From a virus: 39,717 nt of DNA. Positions 6,041 through 13,658 of the stretch are shown here, piece after piece (position 1 is the first letter of the stretch; every line of letters begins with the position of its first letter). A program made the translations under genes and the position numbers. Below the pieces are notes generated by a model. The model was not told the DNA's origin. It searched no databases and worked only from the letters and a program-made list of their open reading frames with translations. Location: positions 1-39,717 of the IMG/VR virus record IMGVR_UViG_3300032954_000045. One strand, 5' to 3'.

Positions 6041-6387
6041 GAATCCGTCCCGATCCACATGACGGGGCTCGGATAGTCCGGCGGCTGGCCGATGTCGGCG
6101 TGGATATGAAGCGGCGCGATTTCGATACGCTTAAATCCGGCCTGGCAGAGGCCCGCCACAATCAAAAGGCGCTGACCGTCACGTTCAGAACCTTCAGCCA
6201 AATGACCGAGTCCAATATCAACAGCAAGACCTTTATAGTGCGCTGAGTTTCCACAATGGACGCCCCCTGTCGTGAAAGTCAAAACGATCGGCACTCCCGC
6301 ATACCCTCGCGCCTGGTCGAGCATGGCTGGAAGGTTGCCTTGAAGTCCGGCCACTTCCGCATCGCTGAAGAATTTAAAATTTCCCAT
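6037..6387 (-). CDS. M15-family peptidase, candidate endolysin
   Basis: A 116-aa protein with the M15 (D-Ala-D-Ala carboxypeptidase/VanY-like) zinc set: H50 in SAHYKGLAVDIG, D57 in the same run, and H96 in PLHIHADIG. The length suits a single-domain phage L-Ala-D-Glu or D-Ala-D-Ala peptidase. It would cut peptide stems of peptidoglycan at lysis. No signal peptide is present, so release would need a holin, for which the membrane protein at 6659-6967 is the nearest candidate. Its ATG directly follows the previous TGA. Confidence 0.85.
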   Translation of the reverse strand: MGNFKFFSDAEVAGLQGNLPAMLDQARGYAGVPIVLTFTTGGVHCGNSAHYKGLAVDIGLGHLAEGSERDGQRLLIVAGLCQAGFKRIEIAPLHIHADIGQPPDYPSPVMWIGTDS

Positions 6388-6642
6388 TCAGACTCCCCCC
6401 GTATCAGGTATCACGTTCTCAGCGACGCCGTTTAGTCCATCAGCCCGATCGCCGCACGTCACGAACCCGCATCCGACGCGCTCGCAGAACACCCGGATTT
6501 TGTTGCAACAGTGTTCAGCGGCACAAAGGCTTTGGCATCGTGGACAATGGAGTTTTGACCACCATTTGCGAGACATCCGTTCGGACACTCGCTGCCAAGT
6601 CCGCCGGGCCAATCGATCATCCGTTCGCCGCACTTTTGGCAA
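6388..6642 (-). CDS. Cysteine-rich zinc-binding protein, start uncertain
   Basis: The frame runs from TTG 6642, with GGAGG 10 nt upstream, to TGA 6390-6388. The convincing part is the C-terminal half: HCPRCQSLCAAEHCC followed by FCERVGCGFVTCGD, many cysteine pairs that should bind zinc. The first 25 residues are arginine-rich and look out of frame. In the alternative frame the same DNA reads FCQKCGERM and ECPNGC, itself a zinc-ribbon pattern but without a start codon. Two ribbons may have been merged or frameshifted here. ATG within ERMSRKWW is a shorter start option. Confidence 0.55.
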   Translation of the reverse strand: MPKVRRTDDRLARRTWQRVSERMSRKWWSKLHCPRCQSLCAAEHCCNKIRVFCERVGCGFVTCGDRADGLNGVAENVIPDTGGV

Positions 6643-6658
6643 AACGTAACCCCTCCGT

Positions 6659-6967
6659 CTACCCCTTCGCTAAGTCGCGCTCCACTTCTTTAAACGAAAT
6701 CTGCCGGTGAATTTCCTTGTGGATTCCGTCAAGCTCGCGAATGATGAGCGTCATTTGGGCGCTTTCTGTCGCTTTTAAGTCCACAAGGTTTTTCTCTAAG
6801 GCATCAACTCTGGGAGCCAACTTGTCGGCTTCCTCAACGCGGTCCATCCACTGAGCATGAACCGTCACGACTTTAACGGCAAACACGATCGATGCCGCAA
6901 ACATCCCGATGATCGTCAAAATGAGCGTCCAGTCCATCTTCCGGCGTATCGGATGTTCAGTCATCAT
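6659..6967 (-). CDS. Membrane-anchored coiled-coil protein, holin or spanin candidate
   Basis: A 102-aa protein. A short basic N-terminus is followed by one membrane helix near residues 13-34 (WTLILTIIGMFAASIVFAV). A long charged coiled coil follows, with heptad-like leucines and isoleucines (VDALEKNLVDLKATES). This is the layout of inner spanins and of XhlA-like lysis accessories. Position just upstream of the endolysin on the same strand supports a lysis role. The ATG overlaps the preceding stop (ATGA). There is no second membrane span, so it is not a typical multi-span holin. Confidence 0.65.
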   Translation of the reverse strand: MMTEHPIRRKMDWTLILTIIGMFAASIVFAVKVVTVHAQWMDRVEEADKLAPRVDALEKNLVDLKATESAQMTLIIRELDGIHKEIHRQISFKEVERDLAKG

Positions 6968-8349
6968 TGCACCGTCGCTATCGTGGGATTTGGATGTTGG
7001 ATGCCGCCCACGTCTAAATAACTGGTGTTGCTTCCAGACTCAAACGTGCCGGGATACGCCACCTGCCGGACAGACGGGCCGCCGCCAGCCATAGAGTTCA
7101 GGCTCAGGTTTCCAGCGCCGCCATTGACGAAAGGTGAGGTTGTGATCGTGACTTGCGGCAACGCGAAGATCTTCCCTGATCCAAGACTCTCCCCGCTGAC
7201 GTTCCCGTACACGGCATCGTTGAAATAGACCCGCAGGCCGCCCGTCAGGTCGTGTCCGTATCGGCCATTGTTGACGACGATGTTATTGAGGTAAAAACCT
7301 TGGTTTCCTCCGGTCCCTTCGATGCCATCTCGCCCGTTTCCGTAGAAAGTGGAATTGACCACAACCCCAGTCGTTCCGTTATCGATCCCATCCGAACTGC
7401 CGCCCGTGTTGTTGTACCCGAGGCAGTACAAACACAAGCCCGTGGTCGCAAACCCGCTTGCGGTGTTGGCATAGGATTCGGTGCCGATAATGGCCCCGGT
7501 GCCCGTGAACGGTGTCGAGCTATTGGCGGTCGCGGCCGACCGAACCGTTACCCACGCCGCATCTGCCGCACTCGTAAATCCAGTAAAAGTGCAGCGATCA
7601 GCAATGGTGAAGTTGCCCGTGATGCCTTTTGAGGTAGTCTGGCTGGCTCCGTTAAAAGCGATGTTGCGGATGACCGAATAGGTGCTGTTGTTGTATATCG
7701 TTGCTGAGGAAACTCCGGAATTGAGCGTCAAAGTGGGCATGGAATCCGTATTCGTCAAGGTGCGATTGGTGTTGTAGCCGATGACGTAAATCTGGACAGA
7801 GCTAGTCATGCACCCTCCAGCTACGTTGGTGCTGGCGCTCGTGATTGTGAAAGAGCCATACTTGATGTAAATCGTCATTTGCGCGACGGTGGCATTTTTG
7901 GTTGCAATCCCTGGGCTCAAGAGAGCGCCGCCGATATTGATTGTCATGCCAGACGAACTGGCTATAGTCGTATCCATGGTCACGGTCGTGGCACTCGCGT
8001 AGGTGACTTGCCTCCACTGAGCTGTAATCGACCCGGAACCGCCCGCGACGTAAATGATGTTGCCTGTGATCGCGGAAGTGAAACTACAATCCGAGCACGT
8101 AAGAGTCGTCGTACCCGCCGACGATCCTAGGACGCTTGATCCGTTGTTGCCGCCGTTCGGGTTTGCGCTGGCTTGTTGGCTATAGTCGGTCCCGCTTGAT
8201 CCCGTCACAAACCCGCCGCCGTTCGTGTCACTGCCGCCCGTCTCGACTTCCCAGACCGTGTTAGCGGACAAGGCCGCATAGATAAGCTGAAAGTTCCCGA
8301 CCCAGAGGATCAGGCTGAGAGATAGGACGATAGCGACGAGTCGCCGCAT
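6964..8349 (-). CDS. Secreted right-handed beta-helix protein, possible tail spike
   Basis: A 461-aa protein. Residues 1-25 form a clear Sec signal (MRR, hydrophobic core, then LIYA) cleaved before ALSANT. The mature part opens with WEVETGGSDTNGGG and continues with Asn/Gly/Ser-rich turns (GNIIYVAGG, IYNNSTYSVIRNIAFNG, FYLNNIVVNNGRYG), typical of right-handed parallel beta-helices as in phage tail spikes. Paired cysteines occur (TCSDC, LCLYC). Such proteins bind or cleave surface glycans; no catalytic residues can be named. The Sec signal is unexpected for a virion protein. The ATG overlaps the previous stop (TAATG). Confidence 0.75.
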   Translation of the reverse strand: MRRLVAIVLSLSLILWVGNFQLIYAALSANTVWEVETGGSDTNGGGFVTGSSGTDYSQQASANPNGGNNGSSVLGSSAGTTTLTCSDCSFTSAITGNIIYVAGGSGSITAQWRQVTYASATTVTMDTTIASSSGMTINIGGALLSPGIATKNATVAQMTIYIKYGSFTITSASTNVAGGCMTSSVQIYVIGYNTNRTLTNTDSMPTLTLNSGVSSATIYNNSTYSVIRNIAFNGASQTTSKGITGNFTIADRCTFTGFTSAADAAWVTVRSAATANSSTPFTGTGAIIGTESYANTASGFATTGLCLYCLGYNNTGGSSDGIDNGTTGVVVNSTFYGNGRDGIEGTGGNQGFYLNNIVVNNGRYGHDLTGGLRVYFNDAVYGNVSGESLGSGKIFALPQVTITTSPFVNGGAGNLSLNSMAGGGPSVRQVAYPGTFESGSNTSYLDVGGIQHPNPTIATVQ

Positions 8350-8687
8350 TAAAATACCGAGGTCGCGTTGACTTGCACTTTGGCAATGTTCGTCAAGTAT
8401 CCGGAATTTGGCGTAACCGTTCCGGTTCCTTCAAAATAGTTCACGAGGTCTTGCGCGCGAAGGACGATGGCGTAAGCATCGTCGTTCGTGATCGGAGTGC
8501 GGCCATCGGTCGCGGAGCCGTCGGCGATGATCGTCTGGTCGCCCGGAGGACAGACCGCCGCGATGTTCTGCGCGTTGTATTGAAGAACCAAGCTCTTGGC
8601 TGAGAGGTAAGCCTGATAGAGAAGATTCGCCATTGGTCTGGCCCTCGTGTTGTCCCATGCTACAGCCTGCGGATTGGTGTTTGCCAT
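8349..8687 (-). CDS. Hypothetical structural-region protein, 112 aa
   Basis: AAAGGAG lies 7 nt before ATG 8687. The 112-aa product is mostly helical at first (MANLLYQAYLSAKSLVLQYN) and then has GDQTIIADGSATDGRTPI and a short C-terminal domain. It has neither signal nor membrane span. Its place between two exported fibre-like proteins suggests a small virion or fibre-assembly component. No family was recognised. Its Shine-Dalgarno overlaps the end of the upstream fibre gene. Confidence 0.7.
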   Translation of the reverse strand: MANTNPQAVAWDNTRARPMANLLYQAYLSAKSLVLQYNAQNIAAVCPPGDQTIIADGSATDGRTPITNDDAYAIVLRAQDLVNYFEGTGTVTPNSGYLTNIAKVQVNATSVF

Positions 8688-8697
8688 GATGTCTCCT

Positions 8698-11028
8698 TTA
8701 CGTTTTGTTGACCCAGATTTGGGTACTGCATTTGGTCGCGTTCGTCGGCACTGAACCTGTCAGATTGAAAAAGAGAATGTCTCCCTGATTTAGCGAACTC
8801 CATCCCGTCGCAGGCCCCGTTGCACCGATGGCATTTGAAACTGACGGACACGCCGAAGCGCAGATACTTCCGGCGGAAGCGCCGGGCGACGTGTCGGTTA
8901 AGGCCGTCGTCCAGCTCTCAGACGACACGGAAATGCTGATCGATGTGGTGTTTGAGTCGCAGAACACCGTGTAGCTGGACACCGTCGCCGCGTAAGGCAT
9001 TGCATACCAATAGAGGAGTGATGCGGTCGCCGAGGAAATGACCAAGCCTTGACCATTCAAGTTATAGGTGATGGCTTCCTGCGTGATGCTGGTCGTTGAG
9101 GAAAAGCCGCCAAAGGTCGTGGAATTCTGGTAATACTGGACTGATCCAGCGGAACCGCCCGGAGACCCGCCGCTACCGCCACCACAGGATCCCCAAGAAG
9201 GTGCAGTTGCCGTCCCTCCACTCTGCAAGCATTGGCCGGAAGTACCCGTAGCTCCAGCTGATCCAAGAGCGATGGTCGAGGAGATAAGGATAGTCCCCGC
9301 CGCCATCATACCTTGATTGAAAGTAGAACTGGCCGTAAACAAGGTTGCGCCATTTCCCAAAACGTAGAACCCAGGACTTAAGGATTCAGGAGTTTGTGCG
9401 GCGATGAACGTATAAGGATAGACTCCATTGTTGCTAACGGCCACCCTGGAATTGACTTCAGTTGGACTTGAATATCCAAACAGAACTTCTCCGTGGTCAG
9501 TTTCAAGAGCGTAATTCTCATTCGATGACCCCGAAGAATTAGCATAAACTCCAACGTTTAACGACGAACCGCCACCGTGCGCATTGAAGTACCCGCCCCA
9601 TACATCTATATTGTTAGCTACTCCTTCTCCATAAATTGCAATCCCATTCCCGCCCCCTGTCCCAGACGCCCTTCCATACACCCCATACTTGTTACCCACA
9701 CTCCCAGCGCCTTCAGCGTACACACCATAGTTCACTTGATTGGAATTGGTAGCTGTGAACTGACCGCCATAGTCCCATCCATTCCCTTGTGTGACAACTT
9801 CTGCGCGTCCGACCACGGCCACGGCGTCTTGTCCATTGCCTGCCACCAATCCGCCGTTCCCTGACACATGAGAATACAGTCCATACATCCCAGGAGCTTC
9901 CGTGCCACCTTCAGTACATTGAAAAGTACCACCTGCGGCTAAGTTGTTCAAACAAATAAGCGTTGTAGAACTGGCAGAAGTTGAATTGATTTGCAAAGAA
10001 CCCGTTGAATCAAACCATGCAAACTGCGCTAGATCCCCTGCAAGGGAAGTGCTGGAAGGAGTAACATTGTAATATGGAACCGAAAATTGGGACGCAACCT
10101 GCGTGTTGCCGCCACCGCCCCCACCGCTCGTAATGGTTGTCCAGGTAGGGACCGCTCCGGCGCCGCCAGAAGTCAGACATTGACCGCTTGTCCCGGCCGA
10201 TCCAGCCAATGTCATGCCGCCAGCAATGTTGGTCACGCCAAGCGTTGAGACGCTCAAATAATAGGTGCCATGGGCCGGTTCCGTATCAGCGGCCAGGATG
10301 TAGGTATCTGTCCCTGTCCTTGAGACAGCATTGACGGCGGTATAAGGCGTTCCACCACCATTACCGCCCAGCAAGAGCGTGTCGCCAGTCGCACCCGTCC
10401 CGGTGCTCATGCCCGTAGCGCTCTGGATATTGGTCTGGGCCGTTGAGGTGTTGTTGAATTTAAGGACAGCTCCGTTGATGTAGTTGTCGGACATCGTTAT
10501 GGAGTTTTCAGTCGTTATGCCGTTATAGAGTTGAAAATTCAAGGAATTGGAGGGGGCATTCGACATCAAAGGCGTGTACATGACCGGAGCGGAAGAGAAT
10601 TGAGTTGCCGTAAACGTGCTGACACTCATCCCCTGGTTATTGACCCACGTAAACGTGCCGGGAGAGACAATGCCGGAGCCGCCTGCTCCTCCGCTTGAAT
10701 TGATCGTGATTGCCGCCGTTGTTCCTCCGACCAAAGAGCCCGATAGGGTGACATTCGTCCCGGCAATCAGGTTGATAGAGGCGGTCGGGCTGGATACCCG
10801 GACCCCGTTTACCATGGTCTCAAGAGAAGAAGAACCGCCGCTACCGCCAGTTGTCAATGTGGCAGTTTGGCCTGCACAAGTAAGAGTCCCAGGTGAAACG
10901 TTTACTTGCCCAACAACACAAGAAGGAGAACCACTACTATCTTTTATCTTGATGGTTCCTGTAACGCCAGTATCAGCAAAAACCGAAGCCGCAAGACCAA
11001 GAATTAAGAGAAGCGATTTACGCACCAT
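8698..11028 (-). CDS. Large exported fibre-like protein
   Basis: A 776-aa protein. Residues 1-18 are a Sec signal (LLLILGLAASVFA) before DTGVTG. The mature part is rich in Gly, Ser and Thr. A TSGQCL-x-SGG element occurs twice, near residues 280 and 597, each followed by a P-x-W motif and a glycine-rich linker. Residues about 380-500 repeat YGVY/YG-x-x-x-G units. The C-terminal 100 residues form a cysteine-containing globular part. This resembles modular tail fibres and also bacterial surface proteins. A role in host recognition is inferred. The weak GGGA site is close to ATG 11028; its signal peptide is discussed in the findings. Confidence 0.7.
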   Translation of the reverse strand: MVRKSLLLILGLAASVFADTGVTGTIKIKDSSGSPSCVVGQVNVSPGTLTCAGQTATLTTGGSGGSSSLETMVNGVRVSSPTASINLIAGTNVTLSGSLVGGTTAAITINSSGGAGGSGIVSPGTFTWVNNQGMSVSTFTATQFSSAPVMYTPLMSNAPSNSLNFQLYNGITTENSITMSDNYINGAVLKFNNTSTAQTNIQSATGMSTGTGATGDTLLLGGNGGGTPYTAVNAVSRTGTDTYILAADTEPAHGTYYLSVSTLGVTNIAGGMTLAGSAGTSGQCLTSGGAGAVPTWTTITSGGGGGGNTQVASQFSVPYYNVTPSSTSLAGDLAQFAWFDSTGSLQINSTSASSTTLICLNNLAAGGTFQCTEGGTEAPGMYGLYSHVSGNGGLVAGNGQDAVAVVGRAEVVTQGNGWDYGGQFTATNSNQVNYGVYAEGAGSVGNKYGVYGRASGTGGGNGIAIYGEGVANNIDVWGGYFNAHGGGSSLNVGVYANSSGSSNENYALETDHGEVLFGYSSPTEVNSRVAVSNNGVYPYTFIAAQTPESLSPGFYVLGNGATLFTASSTFNQGMMAAGTILISSTIALGSAGATGTSGQCLQSGGTATAPSWGSCGGGSGGSPGGSAGSVQYYQNSTTFGGFSSTTSITQEAITYNLNGQGLVISSATASLLYWYAMPYAATVSSYTVFCDSNTTSISISVSSESWTTALTDTSPGASAGSICASACPSVSNAIGATGPATGWSSLNQGDILFFNLTGSVPTNATKCSTQIWVNKT

Positions 11029-11513
11029 TTGATCCCATCCACAATCCCTTTTCTATAAGCATGTTCACGAGTGGCATCCCCACGCATGACCTGGTAGGCG
11101 AAATAGGCATTGTTTTCATCCTGCTGGATTTTCTGCCATTCAAGTTCAATCTCTTGAGCTTTTCCAGACAATTTGACAAATTGCGACAAGAGTTTTAGTC
11201 GGTTCATTTCTTGATCATGCCCATTTGAAGATACAGCGACTGGGACAGGCTGTTGGGTCGTAACCGCAGGAGTCTCATGTCCCAGCCGCTGTAGCCTCAT
11301 CAGAGCTTCATCTAACTGAATCAATCTAGGGACCGTCGCTTCCAAAATAGCCAATTCCGAAACGCGCTTGTCCAAATCTCCGATCTTTTCAAGGATCGGT
11401 CCTAAAGCCGTCAATTTAGGAAGAATGGATTCAAGCGCGTCCAGTTGGTTGAATAGGCGAGTCAACAATTTGAATACATGCCGCAACAACAAAAGACGGC
11501 GCTTGATGGTCAT
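11004..11513 (-). CDS. Coiled-coil protein, 169 aa
   Basis: A basic, helical N-terminus (KRRLLLLRHVFKLLTRLF) is followed by heptad-like leucine/isoleucine repeats to about residue 85 (LTALGPILEKIGDLDKRVSEL). A Gln/Pro/Val linker comes next, and then a C-terminal helical domain ending YRKGIVDGIKWCVNRF. It may form a trimeric stalk next to the fibre gene. It overlaps the fibre start by 25 nt and the preceding gene by an ATGA. No named family was recognised. Confidence 0.65.
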   Translation of the reverse strand: MTIKRRLLLLRHVFKLLTRLFNQLDALESILPKLTALGPILEKIGDLDKRVSELAILEATVPRLIQLDEALMRLQRLGHETPAVTTQQPVPVAVSSNGHDQEMNRLKLLSQFVKLSGKAQEIELEWQKIQQDENNAYFAYQVMRGDATREHAYRKGIVDGIKWCVNRFS

Positions 11514-11812
11514 GCGAGGTCAAACTTCACCGTATACGTTCCATCCGAAGAAGCCGAAGCAATCGAAATCGTCGACATGATCCCCAAACTCATATTGAGT
11601 TCAGCGGAAAATGTTCCTAATTGCCCGGTCCATTTTCCCATGATCATGCCGTCGGCATCCGCGATTGTCAAAGTAAAGGTGTCGGTTTCGTTGACAGGTT
11701 TAACGCGGATCCATCGTGCTGTTGACCATTCATTCGTAAGCGTCAATGTCCCCGATCCGCTCGATACAGTGATCTTTCCGACTCTAGATGCTTGCGGCCC
11801 TTCGTTTGCCAT
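11510..11812 (-). CDS. Small beta-rich structural protein, 100 aa
   Basis: The protein alternates short hydrophobic strands with Ser/Thr turns (ITVSSGSGTLTLTNEW, TFTLTIADADGM, GTYTVKFDLA), as in compact beta-sandwich virion proteins. It has no signal peptide or cysteine. It lies between tail or fibre genes and a DUF6496-like gene. A decoration or fibre-tip role is a guess from fold type and position only. The stop overlaps the next start (ATGA). Confidence 0.65.
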   Translation of the reverse strand: MANEGPQASRVGKITVSSGSGTLTLTNEWSTARWIRVKPVNETDTFTLTIADADGMIMGKWTGQLGTFSAELNMSLGIMSTISIASASSDGTYTVKFDLA

Positions 11813-11815
11813 AGG

Positions 11816-12007
11816 TTAATCCCCGTGATGCGTGATTCCCTTAAACTTCGGTCGTTCGGCGTATTCTTTCTTTCCCCCTTCAGCCGCTCGCTTTTCTGAA
11901 AGCATGATCGCTACAGCCTGTGGCTGGCTTTTCACTTCCGGACCTTTCTTTGATCCCGAATGCAGTTTTCCTTCTCCGAACTTCTCCATTACCTTATTCC
12001 AGGGCAT
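11816..12007 (-). CDS. DUF6496-like small protein
   Basis: I choose ATG 12007 because AGGAGG lies 5 nt upstream; an in-frame start at 12055 has no such site. The 63-aa product includes KVMEKFGEGKLHSGSKKG and QAVAIMLSEKRAAEGG. This matches my memory of DUF6496 proteins (a KV-M-EF-x-GxLHSG element and a QAIAIALSEA helix), found in many phage structural regions. Function is unknown. The protein is very basic and could bind DNA. Confidence 0.7.
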   Translation of the reverse strand: MPWNKVMEKFGEGKLHSGSKKGPEVKSQPQAVAIMLSEKRAAEGGKKEYAERPKFKGITHHGD

Positions 12008-12015
12008 ATATCCTC

Positions 12016-12207
12016 CTAGTCGCGCTCGTAACGGGGAAGATGCTTCAATCCCCATGTATCTTGATCTCTATCGTGAACTCTAATCCCGCGCTTCGCAAAT
12101 GCGGATACAGTATCCGGCGTATCGTTCGATTTGGCTTTGCCTTCACGAATGGCCTGCGCGTCTACTTCTTTCTGATCAATCGGCTTGATTGTCACTTTGA
12201 TTTTCAT
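12016..12207 (-). CDS. 63-aa basic protein, paralogous motif with the next gene
   Basis: GGAG lies 6 nt before ATG 12207. The product starts with a beta-strand-like MKIKVTIKPI. It carries SAFAKRGIRV near residues 35-44, then ends in a charged RDQDTWGLKHLPRYERD. The neighbour at 12209-12430 has KAFSRKGITV, suggesting two divergent copies of one small fold. Both sit beside a DUF6496-like gene, so they may be co-assembled virion peptides. No family name can be given. Confidence 0.6.
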   Translation of the reverse strand: MKIKVTIKPIDQKEVDAQAIREGKAKSNDTPDTVSAFAKRGIRVHDRDQDTWGLKHLPRYERD

Positions 12208-12208
12208 A

Positions 12209-12430
12209 TCACGCTCCTATGTTCGGCCCATAACGGGCGATTCTATCTTGAGGAACAGCAGGCCCCACAACCGGGTCCGTAATCCGCGCAATTTGCTGGG
12301 CTTGTTCGTTTTGTTCGGCTGGCGTCTGGGCTCCAATTTGGGCCGCTGGAATCGAATTGTGTTGACGCACCGTTATGCCCTTGCGCGAAAAGGCCTTGAC
12401 AGCGTTTCCGGATGGGTTTAGACTGTTCAT
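12209..12430 (-). CDS. 73-aa protein, paralogous motif with previous gene
   Basis: The protein starts at ATG 12430 behind an AGGG run. KAFSRKGITV at residues 12-21 parallels SAFAKRGIRV in the 12016 gene. A Gln/Ala-rich linker follows (IGAQTPAEQNEQAQQIA), with a proline-containing tail. It is probably mostly disordered apart from the motif. It sits just downstream of the internal-virion-type genes. Function is unknown. Confidence 0.6.
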   Translation of the reverse strand: MNSLNPSGNAVKAFSRKGITVRQHNSIPAAQIGAQTPAEQNEQAQQIARITDPVVGPAVPQDRIARYGPNIGA

Positions 12431-12464
12431 ATGCAGATCGCCCTTTCTGTTGCTCTTGGGATCA

Positions 12465-13658
12465 TCATTGTGAAGTTCCTTGATGCGCTATGGGAACATT
12501 TGACTGGCCCTGCTCCAGATATTTCGCAACAAGAGCCCGAATGGCGGGATTACCTGCTGCGCGGTCCAGCAAATCGGCCAAACTACCAGCCCCCGAAGCA
12601 GCAACTCCCATTGCCAAAGGTGAAGTAGCGCCTAAAGCTGCAGCCGCTCCTAATCCAGGAGCTGTAGAATGTGCTCCTAAACCTATTGCACCACTACCTT
12701 CAATCAAATATCTTCCAAGTTTTGAATATTCATTAGGATTGCTTTTATTAACTGGCAATGGTTTAGAAAGATTAGAACGTAAAGCAGAAGCTGCATAATT
12801 TGAATTCGCTTTCGCAAATGCTTGGGCTTCCGGACTAGGGTCTTGAGCAATGATTCCATTTAATGTATTTTCAAATTCTGATAATTTAGCTGCTTTTGGC
12901 GTTAGCTTTGTAGGATAAATCGTTCCAATTCCAACCTTTGCCCCAACGGCTTCTTGTGTGGAAATGGGTTCCCCTTTCAACCATTTCACGTAGACATCAG
13001 AGACTTTCTGATTGGCTTCTCCCTTAGGATTAAAAAGAATCGCTCCTTGCTCTTCCGGAGTTAAATGTTTTGTAACAGCATTTTGCAATGCTTCTCCGAA
13101 TTCTTGTCCTGATTTTTCTATGCTTTGAGGAGCTATATATGTTTGATAAAATCCTCCCTTATAAGCACGATCCAAATTGCTGGCAGGTGTTCCAGAAACC
13201 ATCTCGCCTAGTTTTGCGCCCGGAAGATTTTCAGGAGTTACGGAAACGTCTCCGCCAGGCATGACATAAGAACGAGGATCAACAGCAGCTCCCGCAACAA
13301 GTCCAGCCGCTCCCTGCATTAATGGCCCTGCGCCTGCCTGTTGCATAAGATTGGACGCCCCTTGCGAAGCTGGCGCAGATGCTCCTCCTAATGTGTTAGA
13401 AAGACGTGCGGGAGCCATGATCTGATTTTGAATGGTCTGTAATGCTTGACCTGTTGGAGTCGTTGCCGTATTAGGTTGAATCCCAAATGTCTGAGCCGCC
13501 GCATTCAGGCCCATCATAGCCGGATTTGATCCTTGCGGTTGAATGGGAGCCATACTCGGTCCCTGTGAAATCGAAGACGGTTGATTTTGAACTGGAGAAT
13601 CAGGAATAAATCCATCTTCAGTTTGTGCCGTATCAGGAACAAACCCGTCACTGCTCAT
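12465..13658 (-). CDS. Internal virion/ejection-type protein (tentative), 397 aa
   Basis: The first 110 residues are low-complexity Gln/Pro/Ala/Gly. The middle is charged and helical (HLTPEEQGAILFNPKGEAN, DVYVKWLKGEPISTQEAV). Near residues 320-365 lies a glycine/alanine hydrophobic stretch (GLGAAAALGATSPLAMGV) that could enter membranes, as in DNA-ejection proteins of podoviruses. There is no lysozyme motif. It is the first of three large adjacent genes of similar character. The ATG overlaps the preceding stop. This DNA is more AT-rich than the flanks. Confidence 0.6.
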   Translation of the reverse strand: MSSDGFVPDTAQTEDGFIPDSPVQNQPSSISQGPSMAPIQPQGSNPAMMGLNAAAQTFGIQPNTATTPTGQALQTIQNQIMAPARLSNTLGGASAPASQGASNLMQQAGAGPLMQGAAGLVAGAAVDPRSYVMPGGDVSVTPENLPGAKLGEMVSGTPASNLDRAYKGGFYQTYIAPQSIEKSGQEFGEALQNAVTKHLTPEEQGAILFNPKGEANQKVSDVYVKWLKGEPISTQEAVGAKVGIGTIYPTKLTPKAAKLSEFENTLNGIIAQDPSPEAQAFAKANSNYAASALRSNLSKPLPVNKSNPNEYSKLGRYLIEGSGAIGLGAHSTAPGLGAAAALGATSPLAMGVAASGAGSLADLLDRAAGNPAIRALVAKYLEQGQSNVPIAHQGTSQ

